Of a stretch of 64,000 bases of DNA, positions 38,596-46,885 are shown one piece after another. The translations under genes and the position numbers were made by a program. The first letter of the stretch is position 1; each line of letters opens with the position of its first letter. The notes under the pieces were generated by a model, which did not search any database, had not been told where the DNA came from, and saw only the letters and a program-made list of their open reading frames with translations. Origin of the DNA: Mycobacteroides sp. CBMA 271 (GTDB taxonomy: Bacteria > Actinomycetota > Actinomycetes > Mycobacteriales > Mycobacteriaceae); contig NZ_VTHB01000001.1 in assembly GCF_009729205.1 (NCBI RefSeq), positions 248,001-312,000 of the forward strand. The letters are read 5' to 3'.

Positions 38596-38931
38596 ATGGC
38601 TCGCACCCCCACAACAGCTGACGCGTTCAACGCGATAGCGGAGGCGGGCCGACGTGAGCTTCTCGGTGCCATCGGTACCGGCGAGGTCACGGTCAACGAA
38701 CTGGTGGCACGGACCCACATGGGTCAACCACAGGTGTCCAAGCACCTGAGCGTGCTCCGCGCCGTCGATCTAGTGCGGGTGCGCTCACATGGACGACACC
38801 GCTTCTACCGCGTGAACGGCGCTGCCCTGCGGCCCGTCCACGACTGGGTGGCCGCGTTCGAACGCACCTGGAACGAGCGCCTGGACCGGCTCGACGATCT
38901 ACTCACCGAACTCAAGGAGGAAGACCAATGA
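38596..38931 (+). CDS. ArsR-family transcriptional repressor
   Basis: 111 residues. Winged helix: AFNAIAEAGRRELLGAI, VTVNELVARTHMGQPQVSKHLSVLRAVDLVRVRSHGRHRFYRVN (~35-78 by position). No metal-binding CxC motif, so it belongs to the non-metal ArsR group commonly paired with an AHSA1 protein. Overlaps the next gene by 4 bp (ATGA). Autoregulation through the palindrome is very likely. Confidence 0.93.
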   Translation: MARTPTTADAFNAIAEAGRRELLGAIGTGEVTVNELVARTHMGQPQVSKHLSVLRAVDLVRVRSHGRHRFYRVNGAALRPVHDWVAAFERTWNERLDRLDDLLTELKEEDQ

Positions 38932-39416
38932 CCGAAATCGCCAACCGCTACGGCAGTGCCACCGTCGAATTGCCCTCGGATACCACAATTCTCATCACGC
39001 GCTCGTTCGACGCCCCCGCGGCATTGGTGTTCAGGACGCTCACCGAACCGGATCTGGTCAAGCGCTGGTGGGGCTTTGAGACCTCCCAGTGGCAGGTGTG
39101 CGAAATCGATCTGCGGGTCGGCGGCACCTATCGGTATGTGATCACCGACGGCGGCATGGAGGTCGGGTTCCATGGTGAATATCGCGAGATCGACACGCCG
39201 CACCGCCTGGTCAACACCGAGACATACGAGGGCATGCCCGATGCGTCGGCCCTCGTGTCCACCATCCTCGACGAGGTCGGAGGCGTGACCACCATGCGGG
39301 TACTCGTCGAGCACAGCTCCAAGGAACACCGCGACGGCCACATCGACTCAGGCATGGAAGGCGGCATGCAGGTCAGCTACAACCGCATCGAGGATCTGCT
39401 GCGCGACCTCGCCTGA
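38928..39416 (+). CDS. AHSA1/SRPBCC-family protein
   Basis: 162 residues. Typical AHSA1-like sequence: TRSFDAPAALVFRTLTEPDLVKRWWGF, then VGGTYRYV, FHGEYREIDTPHRLVNTETYEGMP, and a C-terminal helix after GMEGGMQVSYNRIEDLL. Binds a small hydrophobic ligand or acts as a chaperone-like factor. Co-expressed with its ArsR repressor. A strong terminator hairpin follows the stop by 8 bp. Confidence 0.9.
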   Translation: MTEIANRYGSATVELPSDTTILITRSFDAPAALVFRTLTEPDLVKRWWGFETSQWQVCEIDLRVGGTYRYVITDGGMEVGFHGEYREIDTPHRLVNTETYEGMPDASALVSTILDEVGGVTTMRVLVEHSSKEHRDGHIDSGMEGGMQVSYNRIEDLLRDLA

Positions 39417-39423
39417 CTTACTC

Positions 39424-39458
39424 CCCCTGCCGAGTGCGTACTGCGCACTCGGCAGGGG
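39424..39458 (+). terminator. Hairpin terminator after the ArsR-AHSA1 operon
   Basis: A perfect 15-bp stem CCCCTGCCGAGTGCG pairs with CGCACTCGGCAGGGG around a 5-base loop (39439-39443). No T-run follows, as is usual for mycobacterial terminators. Confidence 0.8.
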
Positions 39459-39508
39459 TCCGTGCGAAATACCCGCCGCTCCGTCCGCGTTGCAGCCACG
39501 GTGAACAC

Positions 39509-39535
39509 ACTCTTCGCCCGAGAGGCTCATCGATG
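39509..39535 (+). repeat. Copy 3 (divergent) of the recurrent 5'-end element
   Basis: ACTCTTCGCCCGAGAGGCTC followed by ATCGATG. Here the hairpin would be CTCT...AGAG instead of CGC-GCAA-GCG, and the GGCTCATC part is kept. It ends on the start codon of the Ddn-like gene. A 12-codon open frame GTG 39501 to TGA, encoding NTLFAREAHR after its start, overlaps that ATG. Confidence 0.4.
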
Positions 39536-39979
39536 ACCAACCAATTCACCTTCGAATACATCAGCAAGAACCCGCAATGGGTCGGCGAGCAAATCGACGT
39601 CTACGAATCCAGCGGCGGCGCCGAAGGCACCACGGTAGAGGGCATGCCTGTGGTGATCCTCTACACCGTCGGTGCGAAGTCGGGACAGATCCGCAAGGCC
39701 CCGCTCATGCGCGTTGAGCATGGGGGCGTGTACCTAGCGGTTGGCTCGATCGGTGGAGCACCTAAGAACCCTGCGTGGGTGGCGAATCTGCGGGCCAATC
39801 CGGTGTTCGAACTACGTGACGGCGAAAACGTGCAGACCGTCAGTGCCGCGGAGATCGCCGACGAGACCGAGCGCGCAGCGTGGTGGGAACGTGCGGTGGC
39901 GGCCTTCCCGCCCTATGCCGAGTACACGACGCGAACCGATCGGGTGTTCCCGCTGTTCACGCTCACTCCGGTGAGCTAG
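39533..39979 (+). CDS. F420-type nitroreductase/oxidoreductase, Ddn family
   Basis: 148 residues, ATG 39533. Split-barrel Ddn/DUF385 pattern: NPQWVGEQIDVYESSGG, VVILYTVGAKSGQIRKAPLMRV (the TxGxKSG-type phosphate-contacting turn), GGVYLAVGSIGGAPKNPAWVANLRANP, and PPYAEYTTRTDRVFPLFTL at the end. These use reduced deazaflavin F420. One of three family members in the window. The 3' end overlaps the convergent acyltransferase gene by 17 bp. Confidence 0.9.
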   Translation: MTNQFTFEYISKNPQWVGEQIDVYESSGGAEGTTVEGMPVVILYTVGAKSGQIRKAPLMRVEHGGVYLAVGSIGGAPKNPAWVANLRANPVFELRDGENVQTVSAAEIADETERAAWWERAVAAFPPYAEYTTRTDRVFPLFTLTPVS

Positions 39980-40712
39980 CGGCTGCCTTCTTACGTTCGA
40001 TGTCGGCCAGCGCCTCGGCCAGTTGCGCACGTTGCGCGGCCGAGGCGTCCCAGGCCACCTTGCGGTTCTTGACGACCCGCGCGGGTGCGCCCACGGCAAT
40101 CGAGTAGTCCGGGATGACGCCCTTGACCACGGCATGGGCGCCCAGCACGCAGCCGCGCCCAATGATGGTGTCGCGCAGAATTGTCACCTTGGTGGCGATC
40201 CAGGTGTCCGGCCCGATCCGCACCGGGGTTTTGATGATCCCCTGGTCTTTGATCGGCACGGTGATGTCATCCATGATGTGGTCAAAATCGCAGACGTAGC
40301 ACCAATCGGCCATGAGCGCGGAGTCGCCGAACTCGATGTCGATGTACGCGTTGACGACGTTGTCCTTGCCGAACACCACTTTGTCGCCGAGCCGCAGGGA
40401 CCCTTCGTGGGCACGCAGCGAGTTTCCGTCGCCGATGTGCACCCACCGGCCGATCTCCATCCGCGCCAGTTCGGGTGTGCAGTGAATCTCGACGTTCTTG
40501 CCGAGGAACAGCATGCCGCGCGTGACGATGTGCGGGTTGGTGAGCTTGAACTTGAGCAACCGCCAGTACCGCACCAGGTACCACGGCGAATACGCCTTGT
40601 TGGCGATGACCCAGCGCAGCGAGGCCATGGTCAGGAATTTGGCCTGCAGCGGGTCCCGCAGGCGCTGGCCGCGCCACCGCTTGTGCAGCGGAGCACCCCA
40701 CATCGTCGTCAT
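39963..40712 (-). CDS. Left-handed beta-helix acetyltransferase (Rv3034c-like)
   Basis: 249 residues from ATG 40712 (ATG 40703 possible). Hexapeptide repeats are seen from ~residue 75 on: EIGRWVHIGDGNSLRAHEGSLRLGDKVVFGKDNVVNAYIDIEFGD (by position ~85-130), then IGPDTWIATKVTILRDTIIGRGCVLGAHAVVKGVIPDYSIAVGAPARVVKN. It resembles sugar O-acetyltransferases. In M. tuberculosis the orthologue lies in the MGLP region and is proposed to acylate the polysaccharide. Here it is separated from the other MGLP genes by ~9 kb of accessory genes. Confidence 0.88.
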   Translation of the reverse strand: MTTMWGAPLHKRWRGQRLRDPLQAKFLTMASLRWVIANKAYSPWYLVRYWRLLKFKLTNPHIVTRGMLFLGKNVEIHCTPELARMEIGRWVHIGDGNSLRAHEGSLRLGDKVVFGKDNVVNAYIDIEFGDSALMADWCYVCDFDHIMDDITVPIKDQGIIKTPVRIGPDTWIATKVTILRDTIIGRGCVLGAHAVVKGVIPDYSIAVGAPARVVKNRKVAWDASAAQRAQLAEALADIERKKAAASSPE

Positions 40713-40798
40713 GGCCGCACAGCCTACGGGACCACCGAAGACCGACCGACTACCCTGCGAGGAGCCATTGTCCCGGTCGACCAAAGGAGTGCCTTACC

Positions 40799-42091
40799 GT
40801 GCTTTCCCGGGCACGAGTACTCGCGAGCATTGCCTTCGCGGCACTCCTCACTGTCACCGCCTGCTCCGGCGACGATTCGTGGATCGACATCAAGGCGGCA
40901 CCCGGTTGGTCGGCCACCTACGCCGACGCGCATAACAGCAGCTACACGTCCACCGAGGGTGCACGCGAGCTGACCCTGGAGTGGAGCCGGAACACCAAGG
41001 GCCAGATACGCAGCGCCGCGGCCATCGGCATCGACAACATCATCGCGGTGAGTGCCGACACCCCGGGCGGCTGCACCCTCATGGAGTGGGAGAACAACAA
41101 GGCCGCACGCCAGCGGTGGTGCACCCGCATGGTGACCGGGAGCCCGTGGTCCGGGCCGCTGACCGACGGATACAACAACCTCTACCTCGGCCAGCCGGGT
41201 GCGGTGGTGTCGTTTCCTCCGACCCAGTGGATCCGGTGGCGTAAGCCCGTCATCGGCGCGCCCACCACGCCCAAGATCGTCGAGCCCGGAAGGCTCCTGA
41301 TCGTCACCCATCTGGGACAGATCGTGATCTTCGGCGCCCAACGCGGCGACGTGGTCGGTACCCCGATGGATCTGCTGGAAGGTATCGATCCGGCCGATCC
41401 GCGACGCGGTCTAGACGATTGCGAAGCGGCGCGACCCAAGTGCCCGGTATCAGCGTCCCCGGCCTATGACCCGGCGACCGGCACCATCGTCACCACCCTG
41501 TGGCAGCCCGGCAAACCGGTACCGGTGCTGCTTGGAATCACCTACGACGCCGACGGCAACGTCATCCTGAAACACAAGTGGGCCAACAAGATCATCGACG
41601 AGGGCGTCATCGGCTCCCCCGTGATGTCGAATGACGGCGAGACGGTCTACATCAACGACCGCAAGGGCTCACTACATGCCATGCACACCTTCGACGGCAG
41701 CCAGAAATGGTCGGTGCCCCTGGGATTCAACGCCACGACGCCGCCGTCGGTCGCCCCGGACGGGACCATCATCGCGGGAACCGGCGACAAGGCCACCCTG
41801 GTGGCGATCAAGGACTCCGGGAGCAAGGGTGAGATCGCTTGGCGCCGCGACGATCTCGTCCCGCTTTCGACGTCGAGCCAGGCCGCCGGCCAGGTCGGCT
41901 ACGCGGTGGTCAAGGACGGCGACAAGGGCCTGGCCCTGACGGTGTTCAACACCGCCGACGGGACCACCGTCAACCGCTACCCACTGCCCGAAGCGGCCGG
42001 CTTCCCGGCGGGAATCTCGATCGGACCCGATCAGCGCGTGATCGTCACCCTGAGCGAAGGCATGGTGTACGGGTTCCGCCCGGGGACCTAG
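40799..42091 (+). CDS. PQQ/WD-type beta-propeller lipoprotein (Rv3035-like)
   Basis: 430 residues from GTG 40799. Lipoprotein signal with lipobox LLTVTAC, Cys22, then repeated blade motifs of the PQQ type: GDVVGTPMDLLEG, IIDEGVIGSPVMSNDGETVYINDRKGSLHAM, GSQKWSVPLGFNATTPPSVAPDGTIIAGTGDKATLVAI, GMVYGFRPG. It is an exported propeller anchored to the membrane, probably a scaffold or sugar binder. Its 3' end overlaps the opposing methyltransferase gene by 47 bp. Confidence 0.85.
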   Translation: MLSRARVLASIAFAALLTVTACSGDDSWIDIKAAPGWSATYADAHNSSYTSTEGARELTLEWSRNTKGQIRSAAAIGIDNIIAVSADTPGGCTLMEWENNKAARQRWCTRMVTGSPWSGPLTDGYNNLYLGQPGAVVSFPPTQWIRWRKPVIGAPTTPKIVEPGRLLIVTHLGQIVIFGAQRGDVVGTPMDLLEGIDPADPRRGLDDCEAARPKCPVSASPAYDPATGTIVTTLWQPGKPVPVLLGITYDADGNVILKHKWANKIIDEGVIGSPVMSNDGETVYINDRKGSLHAMHTFDGSQKWSVPLGFNATTPPSVAPDGTIIAGTGDKATLVAIKDSGSKGEIAWRRDDLVPLSTSSQAAGQVGYAVVKDGDKGLALTVFNTADGTTVNRYPLPEAAGFPAGISIGPDQRVIVTLSEGMVYGFRPGT

Positions 42092-43238
42092 CCGCGCACA
42101 CAAATGCCCGTGCATCACTACCTATCCGAGTGATGACGACCGACAATGGCACACTGCCGCGGAGCCGCATCCTGGTACGTAACACCGCCGGATCAATGTC
42201 GACGCCGCGCACGGTGATTTCGACCGACCCACAATCACGCGCGGTGAGCGACTGTCGTAGTCGCTTCTCGCCGTACGCCAACGCCTCCAACACCCGATAG
42301 CCCTGCACACCGTCAGGCACGGAATCTCCGGACAGGTAGGCAATGCGGGGGTCCAACTGCCACAACCCATGTCGCGCTGCGTAGTGGCGCACCAGACCTG
42401 ACCGCACCACGGCACCATCGGGGTCAACGATCCACTCCCCCGCCTCGGCGACCGCGCAGTCATCGGGGTCGGCGTCGGTCAGCCGGAAGCCGTCTCCGGC
42501 CGTCGAGAGCACGGTGGCGCTCCGGTGTGCCTGCGCCAGCCCGGCCGACCATAGACACGCCTCGCGGACGCCTCCGTCGAGTGAGACCACCTCGATCTCG
42601 CCGCCGAACCCCGTCTGCTCGCACAGCTCGGCGAAGTCCAGTCCCGGAGCGCATTTGACGACCAGTTCGCGATCAGCGTATGTCGCCAGCACCGCATCCA
42701 GGGGCGGGGTGTAGGCCGATGGATCGAATCGCCGCCGACCGCCGGAACGACGGCCCGGATCGGCGATGACCACCTCGGCGCGGCTGGACGGTGCCAGCGC
42801 ATCGGCCCGGCAGATCAGGACACGGTCGCCAATGTTGTGACGCGCCATCGCCGTTCGAACCGGATCGATATCGCTGCCGAGCACCGTCGCCGCGACGCCG
42901 TCGAGGGCGGCAAGTTCGGTGCCCACCGAGCAGGTGACGTCGTGCACCACCCGGCCCGCAAGGCGGGCGGCGCGATGCCGAGCGACTACTGCCGGAGTCG
43001 CCTGTTGCAGTGCATCATCGGTGAACAACCAGTCCTGCACGGCACCGAGCTTGTTCACTGCCTTGCGGCGCAACAGCACCGTCTGCGCCAATACCGCAGC
43101 ACGTTCGCCAAACTCGGCACGCAGGGCCGCGGTATCGGCCACCAGGGTGCTCGGGGAGAGCCCGTACACGGATGCCCGTGTTAGGGCCGTCCTGCCCACT
43201 GGGGACGACAGATAGTCGACGTCGGCGACGTCTATCAC
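42045..43238 (-). CDS. THUMP-like class I methyltransferase (Rv3037c-like)
   Basis: 397 residues. The central SAM-binding fold shows VVHDVTCSVGTELAAL, GSDIDPVRTAMARHN, ICRADALAP, EVVIADPGRRSGGRRRFDPS; the DPGRR sequence and the C-terminal THUMP-like domain are hallmarks of this actinobacterial group. The substrate is unproven; RNA or a polysaccharide have been proposed for relatives. The last ~15 residues run into the opposing lipoprotein gene, which suggests an extended C-terminus here. Next gene on the same strand is another methyltransferase. Confidence 0.8.
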   Translation of the reverse strand: MIDVADVDYLSSPVGRTALTRASVYGLSPSTLVADTAALRAEFGERAAVLAQTVLLRRKAVNKLGAVQDWLFTDDALQQATPAVVARHRAARLAGRVVHDVTCSVGTELAALDGVAATVLGSDIDPVRTAMARHNIGDRVLICRADALAPSSRAEVVIADPGRRSGGRRRFDPSAYTPPLDAVLATYADRELVVKCAPGLDFAELCEQTGFGGEIEVVSLDGGVREACLWSAGLAQAHRSATVLSTAGDGFRLTDADPDDCAVAEAGEWIVDPDGAVVRSGLVRHYAARHGLWQLDPRIAYLSGDSVPDGVQGYRVLEALAYGEKRLRQSLTARDCGSVEITVRGVDIDPAVLRTRMRLRGSVPLSVVITRIGSDARAFVCAARSPGGTRTPCLRSG

Positions 43239-43254
43239 CAGCGGTCGTCGAGAA

Positions 43255-44232
43255 CTACGAGGACTTGAGCCCGGTGATCATCACGTTGTAGTACCAGCCC
43301 TTCGGCACCACGTGACGCCAGATGTTCTCGTCCACCCAGCTGAGTGTCTTCCAGCCGCCGAACGCGAACTTCGCCCAACCCCAGCCCAACTTGCCGGCCG
43401 GCACCGTCGACTCAAACGTGCGCACCGGCCAGCCGAGCATCGCGGCGGTGAATTCCTCGCTGGCGGTCCGCACGGCAACGGCACCGGCATTGGCGGCCAT
43501 CTTCTCGAGGTCGGCCGGATCAAAGGTGTGCAGGTCAACAACCCATTCCAGAGCCGCGGCACGCGAATTCTCGTCGAGTTCCTCCTGCGGACGCCGCCAG
43601 CTCTCCAATCCGGGCAGCTTCATCGCCTGGACCGTGGCCTTCCACGTCAGATTCGCGAGCGCGCGGGCGTACAGATTTCCAACGGTGGTGGGTTCGCCGG
43701 CGAAGATGAACCGCCCGCCCGGCTTGAGCACCCGCAACACCTCGCGCAGGGACAGCTCGACATCGGGGATGTGGTGCAGCACGGCGTGACCCACCACGAG
43801 ATCGAAGGTGTTGTCGTCGTAGGGAATCCGCTCGGCGTCAGCCACCCGGCCGTCGACATCCAGCCCGAGTTCCTTGCCGGTCCGCGTGGCGACCTTGACC
43901 ATGCCGGGAGACAGGTCGGTGACCGAACCACGGCGCGCAACACCCGATTGCATGAGGTTCAGCAGGAAGAAACCGGTGCCGCAGCCCAGCTCGAGGGCGC
44001 GCTCGTAGGGCAGCTCACGCTGGTCCTCGGCGGGCACGATGGCGTCGAACCGGCCGCGGGCATAGTCGATGCAGCGCTGATCGTAGGAGATCGACCACTT
44101 CTCGTCGTAGGTCTCCGCTTCCCAGTCGTGATACAGGATCTGCGCCAGCTTGTTGTCCTCGAAAGCGGCAGCGACCTGCTCGGCGGTGGCCTTCGTGGTC
44201 GGCTGGCCGTCCAGCCCCGTAATCTCCGTCAT
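43255..44232 (-). CDS. SAM-dependent methyltransferase (Rv3038c-like)
   Basis: 325 residues, ATG 44232. Class I motifs: ALELGCGTGFFLLNL, TDLSPGMVKVA, RVADAERIPYDDNTFDLVVGHAVLHHIPDVE, LKPGGRFIFAGEPT. The ~100-residue C-terminal extension ends with a WVDENIWRHVVPKGWYYNVMITG segment conserved in mycobacterial orthologues. Substrate unknown. Confidence 0.88.
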   Translation of the reverse strand: MTEITGLDGQPTTKATAEQVAAAFEDNKLAQILYHDWEAETYDEKWSISYDQRCIDYARGRFDAIVPAEDQRELPYERALELGCGTGFFLLNLMQSGVARRGSVTDLSPGMVKVATRTGKELGLDVDGRVADAERIPYDDNTFDLVVGHAVLHHIPDVELSLREVLRVLKPGGRFIFAGEPTTVGNLYARALANLTWKATVQAMKLPGLESWRRPQEELDENSRAAALEWVVDLHTFDPADLEKMAANAGAVAVRTASEEFTAAMLGWPVRTFESTVPAGKLGWGWAKFAFGGWKTLSWVDENIWRHVVPKGWYYNVMITGLKSS

Positions 44233-44253
44233 GGCCGTCAGCCTAACTCCTGG

Positions 44254-45048
44254 TTAGGCTCCCCTGAACCGGGCCGTCCCCGGGCCGATCTCCAGGTGAG
44301 CGGCCACCCCGTCCACTCGGTCCTGCGTCGCGAACACCTGGCAAAACAGCTCGCGTTCCCTGTCCAAAGCCTTGACCAAAGGGCTATCGAAGCCATAGTC
44401 CATGGCCTGCTTGGCGGCAGCGAGGGCCCGGGGCGGTCCGTCGACGAAGCGTCGGGCCCAGGCGGCGGCCTCGGTGTAGACGTCGTCGGGGGCCACCATC
44501 TGATCGATGAGACCAGCGCCACGCGCTTCCTCCGCCCCGACGAAGCGACCGCTGAACACCATCTCCTTGGCCCGGCTCAACCCAACGACCCGCGCCAACC
44601 GGGCGGTCCCGCCGCCGCCGGGGATCATGCCGACCAGAATCTCTGGCGACCCGACCTTGACGTTGTCTCCAGCGATCCGCCAGTCGGCCGCCAGCGCCAG
44701 CTCCAGGCCGCTGCCCAACGCGTATCCCGTGATCGCCGCGACCGTGGGCTTAGCCAGCTCCGCCACCGCGGTGATCGCGGCCTGGCGGTCTACGGCACTG
44801 CGCGCCATCTCGTCACCGGTAAGCTCACCAAGTTCAGCCAAATCATCACCGGCGCAAAAGATTTCGTGACCGCCGTAAACAATCACGACTCTGATGTCCT
44901 CGCGAGCGTTCGCCTCCGCGGCGGCCTGGGCGAGTTCGCGGTACATCTGCCGGGTGAAGGTGTTGGTGGGCGGTCGCGACAGCGCGATCGTGCCGATGCC
45001 GGGATGCTCGGGCGCGGTGCGCACCGAGACGAACTCAGGCTCCGTCAT
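44254..45048 (-). CDS. echA17: Enoyl-CoA hydratase (EchA17-like)
   Basis: 264 residues. Crotonase family with oxyanion-hole segments FCAGDDLAEL and TGYALGSGLELALAADW, and both hydratase glutamates in GSGLELA and GSPEILVGMIPGGGGTARL. It hydrates 2-enoyl-CoA in beta-oxidation. Overlaps the NUDIX gene by 4 bp. Symbol taken from conserved position and sequence type (Rv3039c). Confidence 0.88.
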   Translation of the reverse strand: MTEPEFVSVRTAPEHPGIGTIALSRPPTNTFTRQMYRELAQAAAEANAREDIRVVIVYGGHEIFCAGDDLAELGELTGDEMARSAVDRQAAITAVAELAKPTVAAITGYALGSGLELALAADWRIAGDNVKVGSPEILVGMIPGGGGTARLARVVGLSRAKEMVFSGRFVGAEEARGAGLIDQMVAPDDVYTEAAAWARRFVDGPPRALAAAKQAMDYGFDSPLVKALDRERELFCQVFATQDRVDGVAAHLEIGPGTARFRGA

Positions 45049-45878
45049 ACCAGCTCCGGTCCGCTCACTTCGGGTATTTCCATGGCGCCCTGGCGGGCAG
45101 TCTCATACCGATCGACATCATCGAACTGGACGAACCACCGTCCCTCTTCTTGCTTCAGAATCGGCATGATCGGCGCGATCTCCCGCGATGCGCCCAGAAC
45201 CTCGGCGACCGTCGCGCCGGAGGAGGACACCGCATCCAGCTGGGACCAGGTGGGAGGAAGCAGGAAGCTGCGACGTTCGGTGAACGCCGTGATGGCCGCC
45301 TCCGGGGTCTGCCACCCCGACGCGACCGCCTCGGTGGTGTCACCATCGGCGTCCTGTCCTGCCGGCAATGCCGCGACGAAGAAGAAGGTGTCGTAGCGCC
45401 GCGGCTCTGCCTCCGGGGTAATCCAGTTAGCCCACGGCCGCAGCAGATCCGCTCGCAGCAGCAGGCCCTCACGCTGCAGGAACTCGCCAAAGGACAACGT
45501 CTTATCGGACAGGTCATGGCGCGCCTGTCGATAGGCCGCGGCGTTCCCCACGATCGCGGTGTCCGAGGTACCGGCGAACAGCACCCCACATTCCTCGAAG
45601 GTCTCACGCGCGGCGGCGCATACCAGGGCCGAGGCCAGCTCGGGGGTCACACCCAACTTCCCCGCCCACCAGTCCACGTCGGGACCGACCCACGGCAGAT
45701 CGGCACGCAGATCACGGGAATCCACCCCACCGCCGGGGAAGACCGTCATCCCGCCGGCGAAGGCCATGGCGTTATCGCGACGCATCAGAAACGCCTCGAC
45801 ACCGACCGCGCCGTCGCGGATCAACACGACCGTGGCAGCGGGCTTCGGCTGTGTTGAATCCTTCTGGGGTGGTGTCAC
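45045..45878 (-). CDS. NUDIX hydrolase (Rv3040c-like)
   Basis: 277 residues from GTG 45878, with a strong AGGAGGCAG site inside the end of the ABC gene. The Nudix box is split as in the NUDT19/large-nudix type: GGMTVFPGGGVDSRD, then LVCAAARETFEECGVLFAG (the REx2EEC-G part). C-terminal region contains TPEAEPRRYDTFFFVAALP. Probably hydrolyses CoA derivatives or nucleotide sugars; the flanking echA17 favours CoA esters, by inference. Confidence 0.87.
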   Translation of the reverse strand: MTPPQKDSTQPKPAATVVLIRDGAVGVEAFLMRRDNAMAFAGGMTVFPGGGVDSRDLRADLPWVGPDVDWWAGKLGVTPELASALVCAAARETFEECGVLFAGTSDTAIVGNAAAYRQARHDLSDKTLSFGEFLQREGLLLRADLLRPWANWITPEAEPRRYDTFFFVAALPAGQDADGDTTEAVASGWQTPEAAITAFTERRSFLLPPTWSQLDAVSSSGATVAEVLGASREIAPIMPILKQEEGRWFVQFDDVDRYETARQGAMEIPEVSGPELV

Positions 45879-46753
45879 TACTGCCTCCTGGAGTGTGCGG
45901 CACGGGGCCGGGCACGTCGCGCGAAATAGCGCCCATCGATCATCTCAACCAGGATCGACTGACCGAACGCGCGGGACAGATTTTCACTCGTCATCACATC
46001 CGCCAGCAGACCTTGAGCGACGACGGCGCCCTCCGACAGCAACAGCGCGTGGCTGAAACCAGGTGGAATCTCCTCCACATGGTGTGTCACCAGAACCATC
46101 GCGGGCGCATCCGGGTCCGCAGCCAGCTCACCCAACCGCCCCACCAGTTCCTCACGCCCGCCCAGATCCAGACCGGCGGCCGGCTCGTCGAGCAGCAGCA
46201 ATTCGGGGTCGGTCATCAGCGCGCGCGCAATCAGCACACGCTTGCGTTCACCCTCGGACAGCGTTCCGTACGTGCGTTCGGCCAGGTGTTCGGCGCCGAG
46301 GGTCTCGAGCATGTCCACGGCCCGCGCCGTGTCGACCTCCTCGTACTCCTCACGCCAGCGACCCAGCACGGCGTATCCGGCCGAGACCACCAGGTCGCGG
46401 ACCACCTCGTTATCGGGTATCCGCTGAGCAAGCGCGGCCGAGCTCAGGCCGATCCTGGCCTTGAGCTCGGAGACATCGACGCGGCCCAACCGTTCACCGA
46501 GAATGGCGGCGTCACCGGATGTGGGATGTTCCATGGCGGCGGCAATGCGCAGCAATGACGTCTTCCCCGCGCCATTGGGACCGACGACGACCCACCGTTC
46601 ATCGAGCTCTACCGACCAGGTGACCGGGCCCACCAGCACCTTGCTATTGCGGCGCAGCAGGACATCGCGGAAATCGAGCAGAAGATCCGGATCAATTTCG
46701 GGCTCATGCTCTTCACGCAAGCGTTCATCGGCCACTAGGCCATCGTGCCGCAT
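45878..46753 (-). CDS. ABC transporter ATP-binding protein (Rv3041c-like)
   Basis: 291 residues from ATG 46753; the frame continues to 46816, and GTG 46735 is also possible. Walker A GPNGAGKTSLLRI, Q-loop region RIGLSSAALAQRI, signature LSEGERKRVLIARAL, Walker B LLLLDEPAAGLD, and VTHHVEEIPPGFSHALLL. No permease gene lies next to it; it resembles stand-alone ATPases of the ModF/YbbL kind. Stop overlaps the NUDIX start by 1 bp. Confidence 0.88.
   Translation of the reverse strand: MRHDGLVADERLREEHEPEIDPDLLLDFRDVLLRRNSKVLVGPVTWSVELDERWVVVGPNGAGKTSLLRIAAAMEHPTSGDAAILGERLGRVDVSELKARIGLSSAALAQRIPDNEVVRDLVVSAGYAVLGRWREEYEEVDTARAVDMLETLGAEHLAERTYGTLSEGERKRVLIARALMTDPELLLLDEPAAGLDLGGREELVGRLGELAADPDAPAMVLVTHHVEEIPPGFSHALLLSEGAVVAQGLLADVMTSENLSRAFGQSILVEMIDGRYFARRARPRAAHSRRQ
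46709..46734 (+). repeat. Copy 4 (divergent) of the recurrent element
   Basis: GCTCTTCACGCAAGCGTTC followed by ATCGGCC, one base shorter than copies 1 and 2. It lies on the + strand, antisense to the ABC gene and within its first codons, so its orientation to the gene is opposite to the other copies. Confidence 0.4.
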
Positions 46754-46885
46754 GGGTGGCGCGGGGAGGTGGGCGGGCGTCAGCTCAGCGCGTCGACAGG
46801 GAGCCATCTTCGCCATGCATCTGGACCCTTATCGAGTATCCTAATTCGTACGTCAGCAAGCTCGGAAGGAATTCTAGGCAACGAC

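Noticed and set aside
43312..45396. 694-codon frame antisense to two methyltransferase/hydratase genes
   Set aside because: High-GC shadow; the opposite strand carries complete known families.
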